Origin: an uncultured Selenomonadaceae bacterium | Lineage (GTDB): Bacteria > Bacillota > Negativicutes > Selenomonadales > Selenomonadaceae | Direction of reading: 5' to 3' | Length of the DNA stretch: 64,000 nucleotides | Assembly: GCA_902778455.1 (NCBI GenBank) | Contig: CACYXR010000003.1 | Location: 41,778 to 105,777, forward strand | Part shown: piece by piece, positions 33,234 to 41,363 of the stretch | Numbering within the stretch: position 1 is the first letter of the stretch | How the letters are laid out: the number at the start of each line of letters is the position of its first letter | The notes under the pieces: model-generated | Databases searched by the model: none | What the model was told of the DNA's origin: nothing | Seen by the model: only the letters and a program-made list of their open reading frames with translations | Position numbers and translations under genes: made by a program

Positions 33234-34994
33234 ATGAAAAGCAAGAAGAACAAACTCGCATCTATCCTGCTGGCGGGCAGCCTGATGCTCCTGCCGGTGT
33301 GCTGCCATGCGGAGGCGGAGCCGGTGGAAGCGGCGGCGGCGGAAAGCGAGACGTCCGAAACGGCGAGCGGCGTCTATGAGATGGAGAAAAAGACAACAAC
33401 GATTTATTACGGCAACATGGAGACGAATCGCACGGGCACGATCGACCTTTTCTTTGTCAACGGCGTGAACGACGTCCCGTACATTTCCGTGAATACCGCC
33501 AAGGACATACTGATCCGCGCGGTCAGGGTGCTGGACGCCCCTGCCTACGATCTGACGATGGAAACCAAAGGGGAAAAGGTCGCCCTGAGCAGGGAAACCC
33601 ATTACCCTGTGATTTTCGACTGCAACGAGGATACGATCTTCTTCTGGGATTACGACGCCTTCATGCTCCATAATCCGAACGCGACGCTGATGGATCTTGT
33701 GGCGGTTTCCGGCTTCAACGAACAGGGCGAGGCGGAGCTCTTCCAGCGCAGCGATACCTCCTTCGAGCGGTACGGCGAGGCGATTACCTTCCGGCCGGGG
33801 GATTACGGCATCGACATGTTCTATCAGGACGGCGAGCATTATCTGCCGCTCCAGCTTTTCAGCGATATCCTGCTGTCGCAGAACGCGATGAACACACTGT
33901 ACAACGGCAAGGACGTTTTCATCCTGCAGAGCGGAAATCTCGCCCCCTTCGAGGAAGCCTACTACAATGTCCCTCATCCTGCAAAGAGGAGCGAGGCGCT
34001 GGCCGAGTTCAACTACAACGAGCTCTGCTTTGCCCTCGACTCGCTTTACGGCCTGAAGGAACAGCACAACATCAGGAAGTTCGATACGATGTTCATGCAG
34101 TCGGGCTTGAAGTGGAAGCTCTTGAGCACGGATCCGCAGGAAGCGGGACAGGCGCTTTGCGACCTGACCTTCATGCATCTCGACGATCTGCACAGCGCAT
34201 TTTCCAAGCATTCCTTCATGATGACGGGGAAGCCGGAGCGCCGGTTAGGTTCGTCGTGCCGGCAGAGCGTCGCGGATATGCAGCGGTATGCAGAGGCGCG
34301 GAAAAAAGTCTATCCCAATGGCGCGCCCGCCTATGAGGAGGTCGGGAACACCGCTTATATTACTTTCGACGAATTCGCCGTCGAGGACGTAAATTATTAC
34401 ACCGCAAATGCGGAGGAACATCTGGGAGATACGATATCGCTGATGATCCACTCGTTCTCCAAGATCACGCGGGAGAACAGCCCGATCAAGAACGTGGTGC
34501 TGGACCTTTCCAATAACGGGGGCGGCGCCGCTCCGACCGCCGCTTTCACCATCGGCATGTTCCTGGGCGAAGGCTCCATCAGCGTCGCGAATCCTTTGAC
34601 GGGCGCTCTCGTCATCCAGAACTTCAAGGCTGACCTGAATCTGGACCGGAAGTTTGACGAAAAAGACAATCTCCTGAACTACAACCTTTTCTGCCTGACG
34701 TCGCCGAACAGTTTCTCCTGCGGCAATCTGGTGCCCAGCGCGCTGAAGAATTCCCATCGTGTCACGATCCTTGGGCAGACTTCAGGCGGCGGCGCCTGCG
34801 TGGTGCAGAACATGACCACCGCCGACGGATGCGTGTTCACGATCTCGGGGCCGTATCGTCTGGCCTATACGAAGAACGGCTCCTTCTACGACATCGACCA
34901 GGGCGTGACGCCGGACTTCGTGCTGCCCACGCCGGAACAGTTCTACAACAGGAAAGCGCTGACGAATTATATCAACAAGATTTTGTGGAAGTAA
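33234..34994 (+). CDS. Exported S41-peptidase-like protein
   Basis: This 586-residue protein has a signal peptide ending near CHAEA (a VCCHAE stretch makes a lipoprotein possible). The C-terminal half resembles the S41 tail-specific protease fold: NVVLDLSNNGGGAAPTAAF, then NSFSCGNLVPSAL near residues 492-504, which aligns with the catalytic serine loop, and GQTSGGGACVVQ, where CtpA-type enzymes have TxGKG with the catalytic lysine. That lysine is absent here. The N-terminal 300 residues are not recognised. It could be a protease of a different catalytic type or a binding protein. Confidence 0.72.
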   Translation: MKSKKNKLASILLAGSLMLLPVCCHAEAEPVEAAAAESETSETASGVYEMEKKTTTIYYGNMETNRTGTIDLFFVNGVNDVPYISVNTAKDILIRAVRVLDAPAYDLTMETKGEKVALSRETHYPVIFDCNEDTIFFWDYDAFMLHNPNATLMDLVAVSGFNEQGEAELFQRSDTSFERYGEAITFRPGDYGIDMFYQDGEHYLPLQLFSDILLSQNAMNTLYNGKDVFILQSGNLAPFEEAYYNVPHPAKRSEALAEFNYNELCFALDSLYGLKEQHNIRKFDTMFMQSGLKWKLLSTDPQEAGQALCDLTFMHLDDLHSAFSKHSFMMTGKPERRLGSSCRQSVADMQRYAEARKKVYPNGAPAYEEVGNTAYITFDEFAVEDVNYYTANAEEHLGDTISLMIHSFSKITRENSPIKNVVLDLSNNGGGAAPTAAFTIGMFLGEGSISVANPLTGALVIQNFKADLNLDRKFDEKDNLLNYNLFCLTSPNSFSCGNLVPSALKNSHRVTILGQTSGGGACVVQNMTTADGCVFTISGPYRLAYTKNGSFYDIDQGVTPDFVLPTPEQFYNRKALTNYINKILWK

Positions 34995-35008
34995 GATCAA
35001 AAAAATAT

Positions 35009-35049
35009 GGGGCGGTTGCACGCTTGTTTCCGTGCAGCCGTCCCGTATT
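35009..35049 (+). terminator. Terminator of the S41-like gene
   Basis: GGGCGGTTGCACG pairs with CGTGCAGCCGTCCC, followed by TATTTTT. Confidence 0.82.
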
Positions 35050-35056
35050 TTTCTCT

Positions 35057-35644
35057 TCATCGCTGCTTCATCAGCAGCGTTTTTTTGATTTCCAGGTCCT
35101 TGACCTGCTTGTTGAGGCGCGAGTACTCGAGCTTGTTTTCCATCAGCGATTGCATCGCTTCTTTCTTCTCCTCGGGCGTCGCCGCCTCGTCGACCTGATA
35201 CTGCGCGAACTCGATGCGGATGTTGACCTCATCCATCTCAGCGCCGAGCCGTTCGATGATCTTCTCGATCAGCTCCGGGTCCTTCAGCTCGTCGAGGTCC
35301 TCGAAATCCGTGGGCGTTCCCTCGGCTTCCGCCTTGTCGCCGTTCATGAACAGCGCGCCGCCCGTCACCAGCCCGCCGACGAAGCCGCCGATGGGGCCGC
35401 CGATCAGCCGCCCGACAATCGAGCTGCCCGCAACGATGGCCGCCTTGCTCCAAAGCGAGCCGAGCTTCTTGTCCTGCTGTTCCGCGTATTTGCGGAAGGA
35501 TTCCCACGGGATCTGGTAACCCGCCCTGTTCGACTGGCGGTCGCCCTCGATCTCCCCCTCCCGGATTTTCTTTCGCACCGTATATTCGCTGAGGCCGAGC
35601 TGCTCCGCGACCTCCTTGACTGTCAACGTCTTCTGCTCAGTCAT
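35057..35644 (-). CDS. Helix-turn-helix protein with Gly-zipper and coiled coil
   Basis: This 195-residue protein opens with an excisionase/MerR-type HTH (TLTVKEVAEQLGLSEYTVRKKIREGEI, quoted as LTVKEVAEQLGLSEYTVRKK), typical of DNA-binding helix-turn-helix 17 domains. A Gly-rich hydrophobic segment (IVGRLIGGPIGGFVGGLVTG, about residues 76-95) follows, then a long charged helix to the C-terminus. The combination of an HTH with a glycine zipper is uncommon. Function unknown. Confidence 0.68.
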   Translation of the reverse strand: MTEQKTLTVKEVAEQLGLSEYTVRKKIREGEIEGDRQSNRAGYQIPWESFRKYAEQQDKKLGSLWSKAAIVAGSSIVGRLIGGPIGGFVGGLVTGGALFMNGDKAEAEGTPTDFEDLDELKDPELIEKIIERLGAEMDEVNIRIEFAQYQVDEAATPEEKKEAMQSLMENKLEYSRLNKQVKDLEIKKTLLMKQR

Positions 35645-35769
35645 GTCGTTCCCTTCTTTCTCCTAATATATTATCACCAATAGAAAAAAAAGGCAACATA
35701 ATCCACATGATTTGATTATATATGTCATCAGTTTTTATTGCTCTAATTAAATTTTAATCAAATTTAATA

Positions 35770-35798
35770 TTGACAAAGCAACATAAAAGTATTATGAT
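35770..35798 (+). promoter_or_regulatory. Promoter for DUF1232/YtxH-like pair
   Basis: TTGACA (35770-35775), 17-nt spacer, TATGAT (35793-35798), in very AT-rich DNA. The 309-bp gap 35645-35953 holds this promoter and repeat B2; no gene is visible. Confidence 0.72.
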
Positions 35799-35830
35799 GC
35801 GCACAGATAAGGTCAATAACATTATATCGC

Positions 35831-35934
35831 CTGCCGCGGAATTTTTTCGTCAGGCAAGGAAGATAGCACGAAGTCGTAGGAAGAGCCTACGTCGAGTGCT
35901 AACTGACACAGCATGACGGAAAAAGGCCCGGCAG
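35831..35934. repeat. Structured repeat B2
   Basis: Outer arms CTGCCG/CGGCAG and TTTTTTCGTCA/TGACGGAAAAA, inner arms TAGCAC/GTGCTA and GTAGG/CCTAC with the core CGAAGTCGTAGG...CCTACGTCGAG. It lies in the leader between the promoter and the DUF1232 gene. Confidence 0.75.
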
Positions 35935-35953
35935 CAAAGAAAGGATGAGGCCG

Positions 35954-36379
35954 ATGGAAAAAGCGCGTTTCTACAATCCAAGGACAGGCGAGACGGAAGA
36001 GATCGACGTCGAATACTACGCGGGAGAATTTTCCGAGCAGGACTTCTGGTCGAAGATCAAAAACAAGATCAAATCGGCGGGACTGCAGCTGATCTACAAG
36101 GCGATGCAGCTCTACTACGCAACGGAGAATCCCAACTGCCCGACGAAGGTAAAGGCAGGCATCTACGCGGCCCTCGGCTACTTCGTCGCCCCCCTCGACT
36201 TTCTGCCGGACTTCATGCCCTTCGCCGGATACACCGATGACCTGTCGGCAATCCTGTTGGCGACGATGATGGCGCAGGCCTATATCGACGACGAGGTCAG
36301 GGAGAAGGCAAGGCAGAAGCTCGGCGCCATCTTCGGACACAAGGTGCTCGCGGAGCTTGCCGAAGAACAGGCGGCATGA
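35954..36379 (+). CDS. YkvA-like DUF1232 protein
   Basis: This 141-residue protein contains the DUF1232 core KVKAGIYAALGYFVAPLDFLPDFMPFAGYTDDLSAILLA (parts GYFVAPLDFLPDF and GYTDDLSAILLA are the hallmarks). Family members are small membrane-associated proteins of unknown function. The ATG at 35954 is preceded by GATGAGG; the ATG three codons earlier is too close to its ribosome site. Confidence 0.82.
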   Translation: MEKARFYNPRTGETEEIDVEYYAGEFSEQDFWSKIKNKIKSAGLQLIYKAMQLYYATENPNCPTKVKAGIYAALGYFVAPLDFLPDFMPFAGYTDDLSAILLATMMAQAYIDDEVREKARQKLGAIFGHKVLAELAEEQAA

Positions 36380-36454
36380 AGCAGAGTGAAATGAAAGTTT
36401 TATTGCAAGAGCAACATTAAAATTGAAAGATATAAATACGAGGAGGTAACAATC

Positions 36455-36910
36455 ATGAGTATGGCAAAAAACGGTATCCTGTTGGCAATTGGCGGTATGT
36501 TGGGCGCGTTCGTCGCGGCGGTGATGACCAATGACGAAGTAAAAGAGACCGTGAAGGAGACGGCGGAGGCCTGCAAGGAATTCGCGGCCATGGACCGCGT
36601 GATCGAGAAGCTTCGCATCGAGGGCGAGGCGGCGCTGAAGGTCTGCACGAACGACGAGGAGCGCGAGGCGGTCTATGAGAAGATCCGCGCGGCGGTGACG
36701 CAGCTCAAGGAGGAGCTCCAGGAAAAGGGCGAAGCCCTGATCGCCGAGTTTCGCGCAAAGGCAAAAAACGCCGATGAAGCCGCCCCCGAGACGAACGAAG
36801 ACGCGGAAGGCCATGTCGAGAACATCCGCCAGACGCTGGAACGCTTCAGCGAATCGCTGGACGAGACGCTCCGCGCACTGAACCCGAATCCCCCGTTGGC
36901 TGAAATATAA
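36455..36910 (+). CDS. YtxH-like membrane/coiled-coil protein
   Basis: This 151-residue protein has a short N-terminal hydrophobic segment (GILLAIGGMLGAFVAAVM) followed by a long charged helix, the pattern of YtxH-like general stress proteins. The C-terminus is acidic. GAGGAGG precedes the ATG. It is probably co-transcribed with the DUF1232 gene. Confidence 0.6.
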   Translation: MSMAKNGILLAIGGMLGAFVAAVMTNDEVKETVKETAEACKEFAAMDRVIEKLRIEGEAALKVCTNDEEREAVYEKIRAAVTQLKEELQEKGEALIAEFRAKAKNADEAAPETNEDAEGHVENIRQTLERFSESLDETLRALNPNPPLAEI

Positions 36911-36933
36911 TCACCCCAAATTCCCTTTTTGTA

Positions 36934-36976
36934 AAAGAGACGAGACAACCTTGACGGCTTGCCTCGTCTCTTTTTA
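36934..36976 (+). terminator. Terminator of the DUF1232/YtxH-like pair
   Basis: AAAGAGACGAG pairs with CTCGTCTCTTT, followed by TTTATA. Confidence 0.82.
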
Positions 36977-37030
36977 TAATTATAGAAATGATTAATTATG
37001 ACTTCGACCATGAAAACTCATGAAATCGGG

Positions 37031-37170
37031 CCTTCTCCTCAAGAGGACGGTGTCAGACCGAAGGACTGACGGATGAGTTGGAAAGCCGTAACGATAAACG
37101 AAGGCGTAACGGTGAGAACACCTCATCCACCGCCTACGGCGGTCCCCCTTCCCCTCAAGGGGAAGGCAAG
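37031..37170. repeat. Long-hairpin repeat R5
   Basis: It has CCTTCTCCTCAAGAGGACGG, CAGACCGAAGGACTGACGG, GATGAGTTGG, the centre CGAAGGCGTAACGG, then CACCTCATCCACCGCC and CCCTCAAGGGGAAGGCAAG. It closely matches R3 and lies upstream of the Sfp-type gene. Confidence 0.85.
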
Positions 37171-37228
37171 GTAACGTTGTGGCGAAATTTAATGATTGGA
37201 AAAAGAAAAATGAAAGGAGCGGGGCGGT

Positions 37229-37939
37229 ATGGCGGAAGTATCTGTGCTTTTCCTCGGCGATTGGCTGGAATGCGACGTTGCGCCCTATCTCGCCTTCGCA
37301 TCAAAAGAACGGCAAGCCTCCGTCGCGCGCTTCCGTTTTACTTCCGACAGGAACCGCTCTCTTTGGGCGGAGCTTTTCGCCCGTTGGCGCCTGGCCGAAG
37401 CGTCAGGCCTCTCTCCCGCTGAAATTAATATTTCCCACGACGAACAAGGAAAACCGTTTTGCAAATACCTCCCGCTTTCCGTCAGCCTGTCCCACAGCGG
37501 CCCGTATATCGCGGTTGCCGTCGGGAAAAGCAACGTCGGCGTCGACGTCGAGCGAAAGCGCAAATTCAATCTATCCATTTCCCGTCGATGGTTCCGCCCG
37601 AAGGAGCATGAATTTTTGACGTCGCTGCCGGAGGAAGAACGCGCCCACGCTTTTTTCCGTCTCTGGACGTTGAAGGAGGCCGCGCTGAAATACACCGGTG
37701 AGGGACTCGCGGGCGGGCCGGAAACCGTGAACTGCTTCGCGCTGCTGGAAGCGGCGGAAAAAGGAGACGCCGACGCATTGGCCGGGCGCAATTTCCCCCT
37801 CCCGCGGGAAGCGACCGTCGGCGTCGTCGCGGCTCGAAGGGAACTTCCCGACAAAGCTCGAATGTTCACCATCGGACAAGGCGAAAACGGAATATATGGC
37901 AACGCCGTCTTCACGGAGCAAGATTCCATAATATCATAA
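37229..37939 (+). CDS. 4'-phosphopantetheinyl transferase (Sfp type)
   Basis: This 236-residue enzyme attaches the phosphopantetheine arm of CoA to carrier proteins. VGVDVERKR carries the Mg-binding aspartate and FFRLWTLKEAALKYTGEGL is the WxxKEA signature. LSVSLSHSGPYIAVAVG matches the CoA-binding region. The ATG follows GAGCGGGGCGGT. No polyketide or peptide synthetase is nearby; it may serve fatty acid synthesis in place of or in addition to AcpS. Confidence 0.9.
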   Translation: MAEVSVLFLGDWLECDVAPYLAFASKERQASVARFRFTSDRNRSLWAELFARWRLAEASGLSPAEINISHDEQGKPFCKYLPLSVSLSHSGPYIAVAVGKSNVGVDVERKRKFNLSISRRWFRPKEHEFLTSLPEEERAHAFFRLWTLKEAALKYTGEGLAGGPETVNCFALLEAAEKGDADALAGRNFPLPREATVGVVAARRELPDKARMFTIGQGENGIYGNAVFTEQDSIIS

Positions 37940-37941
37940 CC

Positions 37942-37972
37942 CCTCGCGGGGCTTCCGTTTTTTTCATATCGT
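37942..37972 (+). terminator. Terminator after the Sfp-type gene
   Basis: CCCCTCGCGGGG hairpin followed by CTTCCGTTTTTTT. Confidence 0.6.
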
Positions 37973-38025
37973 TGTATAATGAATGATGACTTTATAAAAA
38001 TCATAAATTTTCGGAGGGATAGATC

Positions 38026-38268
38026 ATGTGCAAAGAATGCGGATGCGGCGCGACGGGCGGAAACACGCGGCTGCAATTCACGGTTGAAGGCTATACGGAA
38101 GACAGTGCGAAGAAAATGGAGAAAAAACTCCTGGGCATGGCGGGGGTGCTGTACGTCCATATCCACGCCCACGACGGCGAGACGACGATTGACTACGCGC
38201 CGGCCAAGACAAAGCTGACGGAAATCATGAACGCTTTCAGTGAGGAAGGCTTGACGGCGAACCTTTGA
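38026..38268 (+). CDS. Small HMA-like protein
   Basis: This 80-residue protein resembles heavy-metal-associated ferredoxin-like domains: RLQFTVEGYTEDSAKKMEKKLLGMAGVLYVHI (quoted parts LQFTVEGYT and MAGVLYVHIHAHDG) has the HMA beta-alpha-beta rhythm. The canonical CxxC after strand one is absent; instead the N-terminus carries CKECGCG. A TATAAT lies at 37975-37980. It may bind metal through the N-terminal cysteines, but this is inference. Confidence 0.65.
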   Translation: MCKECGCGATGGNTRLQFTVEGYTEDSAKKMEKKLLGMAGVLYVHIHAHDGETTIDYAPAKTKLTEIMNAFSEEGLTANL

Positions 38269-38286
38269 AAAATAATTATAACTGAA

Positions 38287-38324
38287 AAAAATGAGCGCTC
38301 CCATTGTCGGGAAGCGCTCATTTT
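38287..38324. terminator. Bidirectional terminator between HMA-like gene and bioB
   Basis: AAAATGAGCGCT and AGCGCTCATTTT form the stem, with A and T runs on both sides. Confidence 0.85.
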
Positions 38325-38331
38325 ATTATTG

Positions 38332-39333
38332 TCAGGCGGGAAGTTCCTCCGGCGGGAAATCGTTCGGGCCTTCATTGGAGAGCCCAAGGCGTTTCAAAAT
38401 CTCGAAGTCGCCTTTGATCGTTGTGCCGCTGGTGGTCAACATATCGCCGGTGATCGTGGCCGACGCGCCGGAAAGGAACGCCGTCGCGCCGTTTTCCGGC
38501 AGGACTTTCCGCCCCGCGGCGAGGCGGATATTCGCCTCCGGGTTGATATAGCGGAAGAATGCGATGGTGCGCAGCACGTCTTTCCCGTCGATCTGCGGAC
38601 GGTCTTCGAGGGCCGTGCCTTTAATCGGCATCAACGCGTTGATGGGAATCGACTCGATGCCAAGCTCAGCGAGGCTGATGGCCATGTCGAGGCGGTCGTC
38701 CCAGTTCTCTCCCATGCCGATGATGCCGCCGGAGCAGACGCACATGCCTTCCTGCTGCGCGATCTTGATGGTGCGGATCTTGTCGTCGTAAGTGTGCGTG
38801 GTGCAAATCTGCGGGAAGAAGCGACGCGACGTCTCGATATTGTGATGGTAGCTGGTGACGCCCGCCGCGCGCAAGCGGCGGAACTGCTCGGCGTCGATGA
38901 ATCCCATCGACGCGCAGAGCTCGATGGTCAGCGTCTTGTGCATTTCCTCGAAGACCTCGATGGCCTGATCGAATTCCTTACCCTTACAGGCGCGTCCCGC
39001 CGTCACGATGGCGAAACGGTTCACACCCGCTTCCTGATTCTTCTTTGCGGCGGCGATGATTTCTTCCTTCGGCAGGAAGTTGTACTCGTCGATGCCGGTC
39101 TTGTGGCACGCCGCCTGCGCGCAGTATTTGCAGTTTTCCGGGCAGCGACCGCTTCGCCCGTTGATGATCGTGCAAAGATCGATATGGTTTTTGCGGAAAT
39201 GCTTCTGGATCGCACCCGCGCCCTTTTGTAGCTCCTCCAAGTCGCTGTCGAGGAAGATGGAAAGGTCGTCGCCGCGCTTCACGCGGTGTCCGCGAATGAT
39301 TTTTTCAGCCAATTCGGAAATGGTGGTGCTCAT
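38332..39333 (-). CDS. bioB: Biotin synthase
   Basis: This 333-residue radical SAM enzyme inserts sulfur into dethiobiotin. The cluster motif is CPENCKYCAQ (CxxxCxxC), followed by CSGGIIGMGENWDDRLDMA and INALMPIKGTALEDRP, all typical BioB segments. The ATG at 39333 follows AAAGAGG. No other bio genes are adjacent. It has its own strong promoter. Confidence 0.95.
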   Translation of the reverse strand: MSTTISELAEKIIRGHRVKRGDDLSIFLDSDLEELQKGAGAIQKHFRKNHIDLCTIINGRSGRCPENCKYCAQAACHKTGIDEYNFLPKEEIIAAAKKNQEAGVNRFAIVTAGRACKGKEFDQAIEVFEEMHKTLTIELCASMGFIDAEQFRRLRAAGVTSYHHNIETSRRFFPQICTTHTYDDKIRTIKIAQQEGMCVCSGGIIGMGENWDDRLDMAISLAELGIESIPINALMPIKGTALEDRPQIDGKDVLRTIAFFRYINPEANIRLAAGRKVLPENGATAFLSGASATITGDMLTTSGTTIKGDFEILKRLGLSNEGPNDFPPEELPA

Positions 39334-39378
39334 ACGTATGGAAACCTCTTTTCATAGCTTGATAATAAAGTTTCCAAC

Positions 39379-39407
39379 ATTATACGGCAGACGGAGCTTT
39401 TCGTCAA
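39379..39407 (-). promoter_or_regulatory. bioB promoter with flanking inverted repeat
   Basis: Minus strand: TTGACG (39407-39402), 17-nt spacer, TATAAT (39384-39379). TTGGAAAC just after the -10 and GTTTCCAT near the start codon are inverted, 24 nt apart, a possible but unproven operator. Confidence 0.7.
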
Positions 39408-39440
39408 CTTTAATTTATTTTCCGGTTGACATGTTTTTTG

Positions 39441-39647
39441 TTATGAGGCGACACGGGGAGAGGCATACGACAATACGTTTTCCACACAGTTCTCCAGCTT
39501 CTTTTGAATGTCGCTCTCCCAAAAGCGCAGGACAAGCCATCCTTCCTGTGTCAGCGCCTCGTTCACTTCCTTGTCCCGTTCCACGTTGCGCGCCAATTTC
39601 TTTTGCCAATATTTTTTGCGGGAGGCAATCCTTTGGTATGGACAATG
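39441..39647 (-). pseudogene. 3' remnant of a very-short-patch repair (Vsr-like) endonuclease
   Basis: The minus strand encodes 68 residues starting HCPYQRIASRKKYWQKKLAR and continuing NVERDKEVNEALTQEGWLVLRFWE. This matches the C-terminal half of Vsr-type nucleases (YWxxKLxRNxxRD and GWxVLRFWE). Upstream the frame hits TAA inside a GC-rich repeat, so the catalytic N-terminal half is missing. It appears truncated by insertion of the 39631-39715 repeat. Confidence 0.72.
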
Positions 39648-39715
39648 TTATGCGCCCCCCACCACCGCCTGCGGCGGTCCCCCGCCCCCGAAGGGGCGGA
39701 CATTATTATTTCTAC
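39631..39715. repeat. 85-bp direct repeat, left copy
   Basis: CTTTGGTATGGACAATGTTA followed by CCACCACCGCCTGCGGCGG, CCCCGCCCCCGAAGGGGCGG and ATTTCTAC. It differs from 40241-40325 at three positions. An inverted partial copy lies at 39846-39898. The adjoining 39716-39845 contains two direct copies of CCGTCGAAGCACCG and, on the minus strand, a short open stretch ending LLEKQELLQAVLMQKYFG, perhaps the tail of a restriction specificity subunit. Confidence 0.85.
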
Positions 39716-39862
39716 CCAAAATACTTCTGCATCAGCACCGCCTGCAAAAGCTCCTGCTTTTCAAGGAGCCGTCGAAGCACCGATCTTTGTCCGCCCCTTG
39801 GGGACTGGAGAAGCTACAGCTTCAGATACAATCCGTCGAAGCACCGTTTTTTGTCCGCCCCC

Positions 39863-40255
39863 TTAGGGGGCGGGGGACCGCGAAGCGGTGGTGGGGGGAT
39901 TCCACCTTTTCTTTACTTCTTCGTCAATTTGTATCTTTACCCCTTCAAATCTCTCCCAAATATCACGATTGGAAAATCTAAGAACCATGACGCCCTGATT
40001 CAGCAGATACAAATCACGTTCCGCATCATACAGCCTTCCCTTTGCTCCATAGTGCTGGCTGCCGTCGGCTTCGACAGCCAGCCTGGCTTGCTCGCAATAA
40101 AAATCCAAAATATAATTGCCTACGATTCGCTGACGCTTGAAGCGCGGTTTGTAACCTCGCAAATAATCAAACCATAAATGACATTCTTCTTTCGTCATAT
40201 TCCGACGCATGTTTTTTGCTCTCGGCAGGAGTTTTGGATTCTTTGGTATGGACAA
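39863..40255 (-). CDS. DUF559 endonuclease-domain protein within repeats
   Basis: This protein of up to 130 residues belongs to the DUF559 (Vsr-like PD-(D/E)XK) family: NMTKEECHLWFDYLRGYKPRF, IVGNYILDFYCEQARLAVEADGSQHY and VMVLRFSNRDIWE are family hallmarks, with the D-x-E-x-D-G catalytic region intact. The first codons (MSIPKN, TTG start) and the last (NPPTTASRSPAP) are encoded by flanking repeats; an internal ATG at 40210 is an alternative start. It may be functional, but start and stop have been reshaped by the repeats. Confidence 0.72.
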   Translation of the reverse strand: MSIPKNPKLLPRAKNMRRNMTKEECHLWFDYLRGYKPRFKRQRIVGNYILDFYCEQARLAVEADGSQHYGAKGRLYDAERDLYLLNQGVMVLRFSNRDIWERFEGVKIQIDEEVKKRWNPPTTASRSPAP

Positions 40256-40325
40256 TGTTATGCACCCCCCACCACCGCCTGCGGCGGTCCCCCGCCCCCG
40301 AAAGGGCGGACATTTTTATTTCTAC
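40241..40325. repeat. 85-bp direct repeat, right copy
   Basis: Near-identical to 39631-39715 (82 of 85 positions), exactly 610 bp away in the same orientation, so the pair flanks the DUF559 gene. Confidence 0.85.
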
Positions 40326-40412
40326 TACTTTTGATTCGTGACGCCATTTTACCACATATAGCCCAAAAGTGCAGAGCCGTATGATCTTTTTGAGCGTCGG
40401 ACGCGCTTCCTA

Positions 40413-40441
40413 TTGCTTTTCGCGGAAATCTCCCTTATATT
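40413..40441 (+). promoter_or_regulatory. Promoter of the 40475 gene
   Basis: TTGCTT (40413-40418), 17-nt spacer, TATATT (40436-40441). The surrounding 34 bp closely resemble the promoter at 46641-46669. Confidence 0.7.
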
Positions 40442-40474
40442 TATCGCATAAGCAACATAAAGGAGATGATTCGG

Positions 40475-41248
40475 ATGCGGGCATGGAAAAAAACGGTATT
40501 GTCTCTCACGCTGGCGGCGGGCGTCGCCGTCGGCGGCACGGCGGAGGCTATGACGTTGGATGAAGAGCAGCAGCTTGACGTCCTTTCGGCGCAAAACCAA
40601 ATCTGGGAGAAGAATATGTCCATCGAGGAGGCCGTCGCACAGGACGGGAAATTCGCGGTGACCGACCTCGACCACAACGGGCGGATGGAGCTTCTTTTCA
40701 CGACCACCATCGGCGAGGAGGAATTCGTGGAAACGTGGGGCTACGAAGTCAACCGGACGGGCAGCGGCGCTTCCCTGCTCCAGTTCCTGAACGGCTCGAA
40801 CACCACGCAGATCGGACAGTCCAAAGTCCGCATGTATTTCGCCTGTCAGCTTCTCAAGCGTCATTATATTTTCGAGACAGCGCGATGGGGTCCTTCCATG
40901 GAAGGCGGCTGGGCGCGGGATGGGAAACTGGTCGGCCTGTGCCTGGAAGATGGCGTCATTCACCAGGAACTGCTCGGTCACTTTTTTGAGGCCCATGAGA
41001 AGCGAGGCCTGCCGCCGGTGGAAATCCTCTATTCCGACGGCAAAGCGAACCTGATTGACGAAGAGGACTACAAAAATCTTGCCCACAACCGTTATGACGG
41101 ACATCACATCTTTGCGGTTACAATCGGCTGGACGCCCGTCACGGAGCTCGCGAAAGCGATGGGGGATCAAAAGAAGGTGCGGGAAGTTTTCGCGAAGTCC
41201 TATGCGGAATTCCGCGAAGAAGAACTGGACGAAGGCCCGGTGCATTGA
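40475..41248 (+). CDS. Exported hypothetical protein
   Basis: This 257-residue protein has a signal peptide (WKKTVLSLTLAAGVAVGGTAEA). An EF-hand/dockerin-like loop, VTDLDHNGRMELLFTT, is at about residues 63-78, typical of extracellular proteins that bind calcium. The remainder is mixed alpha/beta with no recognised domain. The ATG at 40475 is nine bases after AAGGAG; the ATG three codons upstream abuts that site. Function unknown. Confidence 0.68.
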   Translation: MRAWKKTVLSLTLAAGVAVGGTAEAMTLDEEQQLDVLSAQNQIWEKNMSIEEAVAQDGKFAVTDLDHNGRMELLFTTTIGEEEFVETWGYEVNRTGSGASLLQFLNGSNTTQIGQSKVRMYFACQLLKRHYIFETARWGPSMEGGWARDGKLVGLCLEDGVIHQELLGHFFEAHEKRGLPPVEILYSDGKANLIDEEDYKNLAHNRYDGHHIFAVTIGWTPVTELAKAMGDQKKVREVFAKSYAEFREEELDEGPVH

Positions 41249-41316
41249 TACCCCAAGAATAACCCGAAAAAAGCGGGACGGATTCTTTTCCAAGCTGGTC
41301 AGATAAGAAGACAAAG

Positions 41317-41351
41317 AAAAAGCACAGCCAAAACATACGGCTGTGCTTTTT
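41317..41351. terminator. Bidirectional terminator at 41.3 kb
   Basis: AAAAAGCACAGCC and GGCTGTGCTTTTT form a perfect stem between convergent genes. Confidence 0.88.
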
Positions 41352-41363
41352 CGTATTGCCTTC

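Noticed and set aside
39712..39775. Minus-strand stretch LLEKQELLQAVLMQKYFG, like the tail of a restriction specificity subunit
   Set aside because: About 20 codons within repeats; no target-recognition domain or partner genes are present, so it is mentioned only in the repeat entry.
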